Source: Sorghum bicolor
Lineage: Eukaryota > Streptophyta > Magnoliopsida > Poales > Poaceae
Assembly: GCF_000003195.3 (NCBI RefSeq)
Contig: NC_012879.2
Coordinates: forward strand, 26,084,017 to 26,148,016
Direction: 5' to 3'
DNA: 64,000 bases
Shown here: positions 22,955 through 33,981 of the stretch, one piece after another
How the letters are laid out: each line of letters begins with the position of its first letter
How positions within the stretch are numbered: position 1 is the stretch's first letter
The notes under the pieces: generated by a model
What the model saw: the letters and a program-made list of their open reading frames with translations, nothing else
What the model was told of the DNA's origin: nothing
Database searches by the model: none
Position numbers and translations under genes: made by a program

Positions 22955-23736
22955 GACAGGAACCACCAACAGACAGATCCGATAAATACGGTAACTCCAC
23001 CCATGAATGCGCCGCCTAATGGTCTTTTTCCTCTCACAGACGGGACGCTACGAATTCTGCACCGATACAGCGCCGCAACGGCTCCCGCCTGAAAAGACAC
23101 GCCCAACGGGCAAAAAGGTGAACTGCCACGGCCTTTTCCTTCCCTTGTAAGCCAAGGTACGTACACATGAAAGTCTCGAGAAGTCGCAGGCTGACCCGCC
23201 GAAAGGGTTCGACAGCCGATCTCGAGCACCAGAGTCAGGGATGCCCGGCGAGTGGTCGAAACTCCAGTCCCACCTCGAGAACTCGCTGGGGATGTCCAAG
23301 GTAGGGTCGAGACAGTTGAGAGGAATCCCCCCGATGGGAGGCATCGAGCCACTGGACTCTATCGAACGAGTCCAGCATCCCCGACCACGTCGACCCCGCT
23401 TTATGAGAACGCCTCCGGGCTACAGTTGACCCCCTCGAAAGGGGCACAGGTTCTCACTTGGACTACCCGTTAGGAGCTCAATCTGGGGTGGATGACGCTC
23501 GCTCTATCGAGAGTACGTCGAGACCCCTGCGCAAAACGAGCCAGTCAGAAGCTTCCACCATAGGTGTCGGCAGCATTTCTGCAAATTAGGCAATATAACC
23601 CTCGAAGGAGTCAAAAACTCCTCCAAGGGCTCGGGGGCTACCCCCGCGGGGTCGCTCGCGCGCCCCCATGAAACCTCAACCATAAAATATAGCCTCCACT
23701 CGAGCGCCAGCGCTCAAATGGAGACTCGGGGGCTAC
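22955..23736. other. Region between the antisense gene and the 3' LTR of A
   Basis: No gene is supported. It should contain the upstream promoter region of the antisense gene. Two copies of CTCGGGGGCTA are present: one at 23630-23640 and one at 23725-23735 forming the polypurine tract next to the LTR. Confidence 0.5.
23725..23736 (+). promoter_or_regulatory. Polypurine tract of A
   Basis: CTCGGGGGCTAC ends directly at the TGTCGAGG start of the 3' LTR. Confidence 0.8.
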
Positions 23737-24531
23737 TGTCGAGGGTATCAGTAAGGGGTACCCCAACTGATGTCCATATCAAAATTGTCCGTACACAAAT
23801 CGAGGCCTCTAGCTCGACGCTCTACCCGGTCATGCGTACGGTCATCGACGACCGCGGCCTCGAAGACGGAAAGGGCATCGAGCGAATCGATCAGGACTCG
23901 AGCATCGGTTACCGTCGAATACGCAAACGAGCTCGAGCGAATCGGAAGGCGTCGAGCGCAAAGGACGCCGCCCGCCGCCTGACGCGGGCATGGGAACCAG
24001 GGCATTTAATGCGCCTGTCGCGTTCTCACCTAACACGCCAGTCGCGGGAAGCGTGATAGGAAACAGGCACCCGTCCCGTCATTCTTTTTGCAGCCTTCCC
24101 CACCAAACAATCCAGAGCATGTCAGGACACAGGGAGCGGGGTCAGAACGTCTAATCAAGACCCCCCTCGAGATGCCCAAGGTCATCGCTCTGGCTAGCAA
24201 GGCGATACACGGCGTCCGACCCTCGACCAGACACGTTTCCTTCCTGGGGAAGGGTTGGGTGTCGAATGACAACACTCCGACCGCTCCGACGTACCCACAG
24301 CCATGACGTACAAGCATGCAACATATAAACCGGCCAGAACGGTGCACAGAGCGGGATAAAGGGGCACGCGTAATCATCATCAAGCTACCAGGATAGGACA
24401 GCTCGAGACCACGCCGGTGCGGAGGCCTCGAGTAGGTCAGCGCGCCATACCTCTATCGACCCCTACTCCGACACCTATACATGTACCCTAGGCCCCTCCT
24501 TGGAACTATAAAAGGGGGGAAAACACCGACA
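23737..24531 (+). repeat. 3' LTR of A, internally shortened (795 bp)
   Basis: Starts TGTCGAGGGTATC and ends AACACCGACA. The solo LTR of the same family at 53331-54387 is 1057 bp. The shortfall lies just after the TATAAAA box (24507-24513), where GGGGGG jumps directly to AAAACACCGACA. U3 is kept and most of R/U5 is gone. Confidence 0.85.
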
Positions 24532-25538
24532 CAACTGATTCAGCATGTTTAGTCCCTTGATCTTTGATCCCCACACTCCTAGTCATATGAGCTAAAATGT
24601 TGCACATTTAATCTTTGGGAAGATATAATGAAAAAGGCATATATATAGATAGATTATCTTTCCATTAGGTTGAGCGATCTGATCCGGCAAATGTTTTAAA
24701 TGCTACACTCATGAACTTATCATTCATCAACTTTGTCTTGCTCACCATGCTTAAGGTTAGAGAAGAACAAATACACTTTTGGTTCTGTTGGTGTTTTCCA
24801 CCAACAGGGCCCATGCACTTGATCTCTGCCTTGTCTCTATGAGCAGGTACACTACGAGCACAAACACACAGAGCAAGATACTGCCAACACCACACTTCGA
24901 ACTACTGGGCAAACCAAGAACATGGGTGACACCGTATTAAGAGGTGCAGACGTCAAGGTCCACACCTGAATCAAATGACGCACCTGAAGAATGAACACAG
25001 TGAGAAGTCTTGTTCAGAAGACTTAAAACATTGAATTCTCGCCGAAAGGTAAAATCGGTAGTTATCCATATTTATCCTTTCTGCATTCCCTTTTCCCTTT
25101 AAATATTTACTTTCCTTAAATAGATTATTAGTTAATCATGCTATTTGAAAAGAAAATAAAAATGTTAAAAAATACTAAATCCCCATGTGAGTATGCTCGT
25201 GGCATGAAACCCATAAGTACATTCACTGTGGTGGCGTAAAAATAAAATAAATATATTCATGTCCTATAGAAATGAAAATATAAAAATAAATTTATGATCC
25301 TACCAAAGAGAGTAATATTTATTAGAGGAAGCTCAACATGATAAAAGCAAAGAGATTTATGCTAACACTTAACCAGTTCCACAAAGCTTTGTTGTCTATT
25401 TGAGCTCCACAGAATTCAAGGATCAAAGAAGACTAGCAGACGGAGGACATTCTAATCGCTGTCAGGGTGCTGCCGACATTCAAATACACCTCCGCCACCT
25501 GCTAGCTACATCAAAAGAAATTACGTCAAAACCTAGCT

Positions 25539-25556
25539 TGGGGGAGAGCACCCCCA
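25539..25556 (+). other. G5/C5 hairpin of B2
   Basis: TGGGGG-AGAGCA-CCCCCA is a perfect inverted repeat. Its 5' arm with flanks (AGCTTGGGGGAGA) repeats the polypurine tract. The same hairpin is at 43215-43232 (C1) and 48046-48063 on - (C2); in B1 (about 14688-14705) one G of the 5' arm is A. Confidence 0.6.
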
Positions 25557-27200
25557 TTTATCCAGCTAAGTGTTTCTACTCGCGTTAATACTTTACTCAA
25601 ATAATAAAAAGATGCATAATCATAAAAACCCAAATAAAGAATTTGTGCTTATATATATATTTATATCTATGCTTAGTTTGCTAAATAAATAAATAAATAA
25701 AGTTTGCTATGAACCCTCATGATAAGCTCTCACATGGAAATGAGGAATAGTTGCTCTGCCATGACTAGTTCTCAAAATTGAAATCTCTCTCAAGTTTAGG
25801 CATTACTGTTATGAATTAAGATTTGCTCTAAACCTGAACTTGTGAGAAGAGTACTTGATCTAAAGTCTAAGTCGTAAGGTTGAGCTGCTGTTTATCTGTT
25901 CCTAGAGATGCTAGAATTTTGGAGAATTTTATCTTTGAAAATCTTTAAAATGTTGCATGATGTGTTCATGTATGATGAGAGTTTAAAATCCTACCACAGC
26001 CATATATACATGCTTATTAGACTATGAACCATACATTTACTTTTTACTACTTATGAGCATTGAGTGTGGTCAAGCTGTATAGACCCTTAGGAGCTTGTCA
26101 TGCGGTTATAATCAAGATTCACTTGCACGTCCACTCATACATGCTGCTTCTACTCCGGGAGTATGCATGCACATACATCCACTCATTTCCATCTCCAGAT
26201 TCACCCAAAATTATTCTACTCCTATCCGGGAGAGAATAGCCAAAAATATTATCCCATTCTTGTTTTTCCCTGTGAAATAAATGCTTGAGCTATTTTGGTT
26301 ACTACCACTTGCTACATTATTCCAGGAGGGTGAGTGCTCTGAAAAAAAAGAAGAAAAATACGAGGAAATAAAAAAGGGCAAGTGCTCGGAACCTCGAAAG
26401 AAAAAAGAAAAAGTGAGACGAGAGCTAAAAATGGACAAGTGTCTGACAGTAGAATTAGGGGTACAAGATACCCACCTGAGAGAAAAGAAAAAGAAAATAT
26501 ATAGCATCTCATTCCTCTCAAAAACCTTCGAAGTGCAAGAAAGGTATGTATCCCCTCAAAAGAGCAAAAGTAGAGTTAGACTTTCACCATTATTTTCACC
26601 ATTATCACCATCATCACCATACACCATTCATCCGCCACACATGCACATCTTGGTTTGACTTATTGACTTGTTTCTCTGGATCCATTGTTTGACTATGCAA
26701 TAAATGTCTTGTAAGTATGTATTAGCTGTCTCCCACCTATGAGCTCCAGATATCAAACCTTATTAGAGTAGGGTGAGAGAGAAGGCAATATCTCTATGCC
26801 TCATACCAAAAATATCACATGCTTTGAGAGAAGGCGTATATTATCACTGCCTTGGTAAGGATCCAGAAATACCACAAAAGAGAGACTAGAGAGAGTCATA
26901 CAAGGAATCTCTGAGTTTTATTTGAAAATCTGCAAAAACTCCAGAGCTATAGTTGATCAAAGAACAAGAGACATGGTGCTTGACTTGACCGTTCTATCTT
27001 TTAACTGCTCAAGACACAAGTGACGGTTGCAAGCCCCATGGTGGAAGGTAATATGAGTAAGTTTAAATCTTAACAGTTTACCCTAACCTAGAGATGAGAT
27101 ATTGTTTAAATGCATGTGTACCGTTAAGGCATAAAACCACTGTAGAAACTCTTGAGTCCATCCTTGCTCAGGGACGAGCAAGAGGTAAACTTGGGGGAGA

Positions 27201-28540
27201 TGTTGACGGTCCTTAAGTACCAAATATAATCATCAAATAAACAAAGAAAAGGATCCAAATACAACCAACATCTAAACTGAGAGTTTTATCTGACAGAATT
27301 CCACGAGTTTTGTTGTTTGTCTATTTCTGCAGGGGGTTATTAGGAAATAAGGAAGAAAGGCCCACACGTCAGGTTTACATAGAGATATTAACGTGCCGCG
27401 CAATTTTCTATCATCTAGAAGACTCCAGAAGCCACAGGAACGAACGGGAGGCCGAGCGAGCTCGGGGGTAGGGCACCCGCCCACCCCCCTTGGGTGCCCG
27501 CCCAGCTACAGAGTCCAATCAGGACTCTCTTCGGGGATTACGCTCCACCGACCTAAAGGATCAAGAATAACCGTTCAATCAATGTCGGTTTGATCCGACG
27601 GCCCAGATTCACATGAGGGGACTATATAACCAGACCCCCAGGCCCCTAGAGGAGGCACCCCTTGATCATTATTCATTATTCATAGACAGAGCAAAAGCTA
27701 GGGTTTAGAGATGAGAGCTCTCCTCTCTTCTCTAAACTAGAGTAGATCTAGATAGTAGCGAGATGGAGAGCGAAGGAGGATTAGAGGAGAGGCCGGCCTG
27801 TCGGTTCTTCCTCCGGTTGTACTTCGTCATGATCAAGCTCTAATCAAGCTTGCTCATGGGATGACTCTGGTAATCTACTTCTAATTCATTATGCAATTAC
27901 TAATCATTTATGTTCTGGTTCACAACTCTTTTGAGTACTTCTAATCTATAGGACCCTATAGGTTAGAGTTGTAGTATAGGTGTAAGTGTGGTGCTTAGAC
28001 CTAGATTACTTGTGTATATCCCTTGTCTAGCTGGATCGTGTGGTAGGCTGTGTAGGTGATAGTTACGTTGGTCCTCTGTAGTCCACCTCTCGTTAGCAGG
28101 ATGGGTAGGGTTTATCGGCCTAAGGATAAGCATCCTTTGTGGTGTACTCTTATCACGTGGTTCGTCCCAGACATAGACATACCCCTTTGAAGTAGAGAAA
28201 CCATAGTTATCCTCTCTATTCTGCTACCATCGCCCATATACTAGAATTGCTCTATTCTCTATTCCCATATTATCACTCATTGTTATCCTACATTTAATAT
28301 TGTTCTTATTCAATTCTACCATCTTTCCTATTTACACTTATCTATCTATCTTGGTTAAGTTAGAGCGTAGTTGGTTCTCCCGTTTCCCTATGGATACTAT
28401 AAAACCTTTAACCGAGTAAAAGCTTCAACAGTATCCGTGCGCTTGCGGATTATCTGTGTGCGTATAAATACCATAGTACACTCTAGTGCCATGCTGGGGA
28501 TGACAACCTAGTATTCAAGTGGTGTTAGCGAGTGTCAACA
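27201..28540 (+). repeat. 3' LTR of B2 (1340 bp)
   Basis: Starts TGTTGACGGTCC and ends AGTGTCAACA, collinear with the B1 LTRs. It contains the TATATAA box near 27623. Confidence 0.93.
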
Positions 28541-29171
28541 GCAGGTACAACCTCAGAGTAGACACCGACAGGTCGGGCTTCCTCCGATTTACACCTCCAC
28601 TCTATCTCTCTCAATCTAGTAGATCTAGTCTACTCTCACATTGGATGCTAAGCCCTAAGTCTATTTAGAGGAGAGGTTGTCCTTCGAGGGCACCTCTCAA
28701 CTCTATGGTGAACTTGTTCTCCTCCAGGGGCCAGGGGGTCTGCTTATATAGTCCCCTCAAGTGAATCTGGGCTGTCGGATCAAACCGACATTGATTGAAC
28801 GGGTATCTTTGATCCTTTAGGTCGGTGGAGCGTAATCCATGAGACGGGTCCTGATTTGACTCTGCACCAGGGCGGGCGCCCTAGGGGGGAGGGGGGCACC
28901 CTACCCCCAGGCCCGATCACCTTCCCGTTCGTTCCCGTGGCTTCTGGAGTCTTCTAGATGATAGAAAATTGTGCGGCACGTTAATATCTCTATGTAAACC
29001 CGACATGTGGGCCTTTCTTCCATATTTCCTGATAACCCCCTGTAGAAATAGACAAACACCAAAACTCGTGGAATTTTGTCAGATAAAACCCTAAGTTTGG
29101 GTGTTGGTTGCATTTGGATCCTTTTCTTTATTTATTTGATGATTATATTTGGTACTTAAGGACCGTCAACA
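28541..29171 (-). repeat. Partial LTR of B3 (631 bp)
   Basis: The reverse complement begins TGTTGACGGTCCTTAAG and follows the B/C LTR pattern through a TATATAA-type box, where CTTATATAGTCCCC is read on +. It then stops at the B2 LTR end. Confidence 0.85.
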
Positions 29172-29829
29172 ACTCCCCCAAGCTTACCTCTTGCTCGTCC
29201 CTGAGCAAAGATAGACTCAAAAGTTTCTGTAGTGGTTTCATGCCTTAAAAGTACACATGCGTTCAAGCAAGATCGCAACCGTCACTTGTGTCTTGAGCAG
29301 TTAAAAGATAGAACAGTCTAGTCAAGCGCCATGTCTCTTGTTATTTATCAGCTATAGCTCTGGAGTTTTTGCAGATTTTCAAATAAAACTCAGAGATTCC
29401 TTGTATGACTCTCTCAAATCTCTCTTTTGTGGTATTTCTGGATCCTTTCCAAGACAGTAATGGTTTATGCCTTCTCTCAAAGTATGTGGTATTTTTGGTA
29501 TGAGGCATAGTGACATTGCCTTCTCTCTCATCCTACTCTAATAAGGTTTTGATATCTGGAGCTCATAGGTGGGAGACAGCTAAAACATACTTATAAGACA
29601 TTTATTGCATAGTCAAACCATGGATCCAGAAGAACAAGTCAATAAGTCAAATCAAGATGTGCATGTGTGGTGAGTGAATGGTGTATGGTGATAACAATGG
29701 TGAAAGTCTAATTCTACTTTTGCTGTTTTAAAGGGATACATACCTTTCTTGCTCTTTTGAAACTTTTTGAGGAGAATGAGATGCTCTATATTTTCTTTTT
29801 CTTTCCTCTCAGGTGGGTATCTTGTACCC
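28541..29829 (-). mobile_element. B3: reverse-oriented B-type fragment
   Basis: On -, the 3' internal region (29829 down to 29172) runs into the tract AAGCTTGGGGGAGTT and a partial 3' LTR (29171 down to 28541) starting TGTTGACGGTCC. The LTR is cut at 28541 by the end of B2, which had inserted into it. The internal region is cut at 29829 by element D; the last five bases (TACCC) are the D target site. The rest of B3 should lie beyond the right end of D, outside the window. Confidence 0.85.
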
Positions 29830-31104
29830 TATTGGTATTTCTTAGTGATGCAGCCAATTAGCCGCAAGCGCACGGAAGTACCGTTGTAGCACTTCACCCG
29901 GTGGTATTCAGGGTATCGAGATTTCACAGGGAATGGAGGTCTTTTGAGACTTAAACTAAGTGTACCCTAGAGTAAAGTGAGAGGAATGACTTAGGTAGTG
30001 AGGTTCTCCTAATGGTAGAAGTTTTGTGCAAGGCAACGTGCTTTTCTAATCTTACTTCGGGCACCAGAGCGTACCTGGTCTGCCAGGTAATACCGTCGTG
30101 TAGCTCTACACCGTATCCGGACGTGGGGGAAACTAAGGACAAACAAGGCTATCACCACCTGCTGCCGACCCCTCAACCGTGGGATACGAGGCAAACGAGG
30201 GTAACCTCTAACCTAGACACCACGTCTACGTTATTAGCTACTACTCTAGCGTTGCGCAGGTCCTCCCGCCAGCCAGCAAAAGTCCCTCTACTAGAGTATC
30301 TACCGAGAGATAGACAATGAACCCGCAAGATTATAAGTACACGATAACGATTACTCAATAACTTCTTAGAACCAAAGAAGAATACAACCTTTTCTTACCC
30401 CAATATGGTATTCCAGGTTGTAGAGGTACAGCTCGGGAAGCGGGCAGCACTTCGGCCCTTCCGCCCAGTGCAACTAGGGGAACGGACCGGGTGCTTCCTA
30501 CTTCTCTTACTCTACACTCTAACTCACTATCCTATTCTATTCCTAACTAGAAGCTAAGGATATGAGTGGAAGCTCCGCCTCTCTACTACTACTCTTGTAT
30601 CTCTCTTTATTCTTGTGGACTTGAAGCTTGAATGGATTGAATGATGATGAATGAGAGGCCCTCTCCCCCTCCTTATATAGGTGTGGAAGGTCGGTTTGGG
30701 AGGGGATAAACTGCAAAATGCAGCCGGGAACCGCGCTTCGGGCTTTGCATGCACCGCCTCTGCAAAAGGCGGTGGGGAGCTGGGCCAGGCCGGGGTCGGC
30801 CGACCCTAGGGGCGGCCGCCCCCTGGCTGGCTCCGTTGGCCCAGGCCCAAAGCCCAGACGATGCTCCTCAGCCTTCTGAGTTTGAATCCAATTGCATTTC
30901 GATGCACTTCTGTATTTGAATTAAATGTGCCTTCAATTCTTTAATTTTGGCGGCTCAAACCCTAGTGTCCTGCATACACATGTGTTCACCAAAACTGTGG
31001 AATTTGGTTAGCATAAAAAGCCCTATTTCTAATGTTTGGTGATATTTTATAGAGTTTGTATTCATGTTGGCGGTATGAAAAGTGTATTTTAAGAAACGCC
31101 AACA
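29830..31104 (-). repeat. 3' LTR of D (1275 bp)
   Basis: On -, starts TGTTGGCGTTTCTTAA and ends AAATACCAATA; the terminal CA has become TA. A TATATAAG box lies at 30672-30679 (-). Its U5 end matches the 157 bp of 5' LTR visible at 56155-56311 with seven differences by eye. Confidence 0.92.
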
Positions 31105-32624
31105 AACTCCCCAACACTTAGCCCTTTGCTCGTCCTCGAGTAAAGCTTATGTTTTTGGGCTAAGATGGTTCCACTTCTCCTGATAATGAACCTGCATACA
31201 AACTATTCCAAGCCTCACCTGAACTTATGAGCATTCAGAGTGTCTACCAAAACATCTTGAGTAATTGAAAAATGGAACAGTTAGGATTCAAATCTTCTTA
31301 CTCAACTTTGCTCAAAACTTGGGTTTTTACCTTTTTGAATAAAAATAGTCTTGCTCTTTAGATGATACTCTCAAATCACTCGAGAATGTTTCTGGTTCCT
31401 TACCAAGGTAAAAGTACCTCTTGATTTGTCCTACCTCTATAAGCTGTATTTGGAGTTTTGGGTATGGACTAAAGAGAATGCATACTTACCTTGTATGTAT
31501 TGTCGAGTCAAATCTCGGATCCAAGAAGAGAAGTGTCATACCCTTAGATCAAGATGTGCAAGTGTGTGGTATATGGAATAAACAACTCTGTTGGTTGATA
31601 TGATCTCATCAAGTATTTCTAGACATGGCTATCATAACTCTTTTATTTTCTTGTGAGCCTTCATGTGCTCATGTTTTTTTTTTGTATATTTAGGACTTTC
31701 ATGTGTCCTATGTTTTTTTTCAGGTGGGTATTTTTATGCCCCTAATTCTATGGCGGGCACTTGCCCATTTTTTTTCTTCTCTTTTATATATATATATATT
31801 TTTGCATAGCCCATGTCTTTATCTAAGATGCACTAGAGAGATCATTCTTTAAAACATGGAGTGTTTGTATGGTGGACATGTAAGGCATGTTTTTGGGCAC
31901 TCCCAGTGTAGAAGCGGCATATATATGTATCTGGAGTGTACGTGATCTTGATCTTGAGAGCATGATAAATCTCTTAACAAGGGTCAACAAGACTTGACAC
32001 AACTCAAAACAAATAAGTAGCTATTTGTAGAATTTTTATCAAGAGTAATATATTTGGCCTTGGTAGGTAATTATCTATCATTAAAGAGTAGACTTTTTGC
32101 AATTTAAATTTTATCAAATAAATCCCCAAGTTCATTGCATAAGTGAGCAAGTTTCAAATCATCCTACTATATCGCAAATCTCAATTACTTAGAAGCAATG
32201 GGGTCCTTATAAAAAGTTGCTCATAAATGGTAGGCTTTTGGCGAGGAATAAAGAGTATGCATGTTTAATTTCAAAGGCAGAAAGGAAATGGAGTATTCAT
32301 TTATTTTTTTATCTTTTTATTTTATTAGCAATATTTTTATCATATAAATCAGATTTAAATTGTCATAGTAGGAATAAAAAATAATTCTGAAATTTTTTTC
32401 TATGTAAGATTACCTTGATGACGATTCCTCCCCCACGCTTGTTTTTGTACCTGTTCTTTGATTTTTCTCAAGTAGACAAAAATAATACAAAACCAAGTGG
32501 AGACAAAATAATTCGAACAAAGGACTTCTTTATTATTCAATATATGCCGAAACATTGATTACAAAGTAAATGAAGGAAATCTAAATAAAAGGGAAAATAA
32601 ATTACTCGGCTAAGCAAAATTAAA
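31105..32624 (-). other. Non-coding 3' region of D
   Basis: It begins at the polypurine tract (31105-31118; TTGGGGAGTT on -). It shares the box GACGAGCAAAGGG before the tract, the stem GGGCA-AG-TGCCC (31755-31766) and a relaxed third stem (31726-31741) with B and C elements. No gene is supported. AT-rich homopolymer runs are common. Confidence 0.65.
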
Positions 32625-33497
32625 CTAGATGCGGTTTGTGTCTAGAACATGCTCTACACCCGCACCCCGAGCCACCTTGACAAGCCGGTTGGTTAGACCG
32701 AATTGTACAACGACTAAGTCGTCCTTAAGCTCTATATATTTCAGGCGGATGTTAGCTAGTTCGCCTTTAAGCTCTTCCACGACACCACGTAGTGACCGCA
32801 CAGAAGTCCTAAGCGCGGCGATAGTGCGCGCGCTTTTCTGCTTTGACTCATTATCTGAATCATTAAGAAATCCGTGTGGCTGCCACCTAAGGATGGGATT
32901 TTCGCGCTTGCATTTTGGGACGCGAGGGGCAGCAGAAGGCAGATTAGAGTCACTTGGCAGCCGGTTTGATCGCCCCCCTGTAGCGGGGTTTGCGCGTTTG
33001 ATACGCAAGGGGGCGGACGATGTGGTCGCGGCTGTCTTAGGCGAGGGCGCAGGTGCGGGTGGCGCGAGCGGCGGCTTACGCATGAGGCCCTTCCCGCATC
33101 CTCCACCGGGTTTTCTAATTCCCACCACGGTGTAGGACGGGTTGGAGCGCGCAGTGGATCCCGAAGACAGGAACCTATAGTCTAAACTGCCCGAAGGCCT
33201 TACAACATATGGATCTACAGGCGCCTTCTTCTTGTTCACCGTCGTCGGCGGCGCATCGTCGCGCGCCGTCTTCCTCGGTGCTGCCGTCTTGTGCGCCGCC
33301 AGCCTCGTGCGAGCCGTGTAACGCAGGCTCGTTCCTTCGCTCGTGATGCTTGATGGGGGCATGATGGCAAGAGGGTACGTCAGCATCTCTTCTTCTTCCA
33401 TACCGAACGCCTCCCTCATGTTCGCCTCGGAGAATTCTCCTTCGGCGTCAAAGGATCCTCCCAACTCCACGAACAGCGCTAGCGCGTGGCTGCCCAT
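32625..33497 (-). CDS. Extra ORF of D between integrase and 3' LTR (290 aa), function unknown
   Basis: I do not recognise a family. The N-terminus is acidic (ELGGSFDAEGEFSEANMREA). The middle is basic and low in complexity (Lys/Arg/Pro/Ala-rich, KRANPATGGRSNRLPSDS). The C-terminal 80 residues form a heptad-rich probable coiled coil (IAALRTSVRSLRGVVEELKG). There is no signal peptide or membrane segment. It occupies the position of the env-like ORF of Athila elements, but it does not look like an envelope protein. The frame is intact although gag and pol of the same copy carry stops. The ATG has G at -3 and G at +4, and a TATTTAAA box lies 92-99 bp upstream. Confidence 0.6.
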   Translation of the reverse strand: MGSHALALFVELGGSFDAEGEFSEANMREAFGMEEEEMLTYPLAIMPPSSITSEGTSLRYTARTRLAAHKTAAPRKTARDDAPPTTVNKKKAPVDPYVVRPSGSLDYRFLSSGSTARSNPSYTVVGIRKPGGGCGKGLMRKPPLAPPAPAPSPKTAATTSSAPLRIKRANPATGGRSNRLPSDSNLPSAAPRVPKCKRENPILRWQPHGFLNDSDNESKQKSARTIAALRTSVRSLRGVVEELKGELANIRLKYIELKDDLVVVQFGLTNRLVKVARGAGVEHVLDTNRI

Positions 33498-33588
33498 TCC
33501 CTAAGCGCTACTCTTGATAGAGGTGGTTTGTGAAGATGTAAACTTGGAAAGCACTAATGGCTATGGCTTAGAGAGGGGTTAGGGGGTG

Positions 33589-33596
33589 TTTAAATA
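33589..33596 (-). promoter_or_regulatory. Possible TATA box for the extra ORF of D
   Basis: TATTTAAA on - in CTTCCTATTTAAACACCC, followed by a CT-rich leader and the ATG at 33497. The spacing is plausible for an internal Pol II promoter, but AT-rich matches can arise by chance. Confidence 0.4.
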
Positions 33597-33981
33597 GGAA
33601 GAAGGCCCTCCCTGGCGAGATCACGATCGGCAAATTTGAATTTGCATGCAGATAAGGATAGGGATGACGAAGAGATAGACGCTGGAAAAGATCGGGCCGC
33701 AGACGTGTCAGGCCAGGGGCGGCCGACACCTAGGCACGTCCGTTGGCCCTGAATTTTGGCGTGCGCACTCGTCCCACTTTTCAAAACTTGAATCTGCCTA
33801 CGTTTTGCTACGCTTCCTAGATGTTTTTAGAGAAACAAGGGTTTTATTGAAAGGTAAAAGCTAAAAACTAAAGATCCTTTTTAGAAATCATATTTTTATT
33901 TTTGGTAATTCAAAACTAAGCAGAATGAATTGAAATATTTTATTTATATTATTATTATTATTATTATATTTTTTTTACAAT

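Larger units (their letters stand above)
5932..24531 (+). mobile_element. Tat/Retand-type element A, 5'-truncated, split by B1
   Basis: Order on +: protease, RT, RNase H, a second RNase H-like domain and integrase (interrupted at 9811 by B1 and resuming at 17702). These are followed by an antisense gene on -, a polypurine tract and a 3' LTR (23737-24531). A second RNase H and an antisense ORF between pol and the 3' LTR are known traits of the Tat lineage. The 5' LTR and gag are missing. Immediately right of the 3' LTR, sequence of element B2 resumes with CAACTGATTC, so A had inserted into a B element. Many stops and frameshifts show this copy is dead. Confidence 0.88.
24532..28540 (+). mobile_element. 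B2: 3' part of a B-family element
   Basis: Sequence matches the non-coding 3' region of B1 from the point corresponding to about 13645 onward. It ends in a full 3' LTR (27201-28540) preceded by the tract AAACTTGGGGGAGA (27187-27200). The 5' LTR, primer site and gag are missing, because element A lies to the left and the sequence beyond A belongs to F. B2 is therefore 5'-truncated. It abuts B3 LTR sequence on the right at 28541. Confidence 0.88.
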
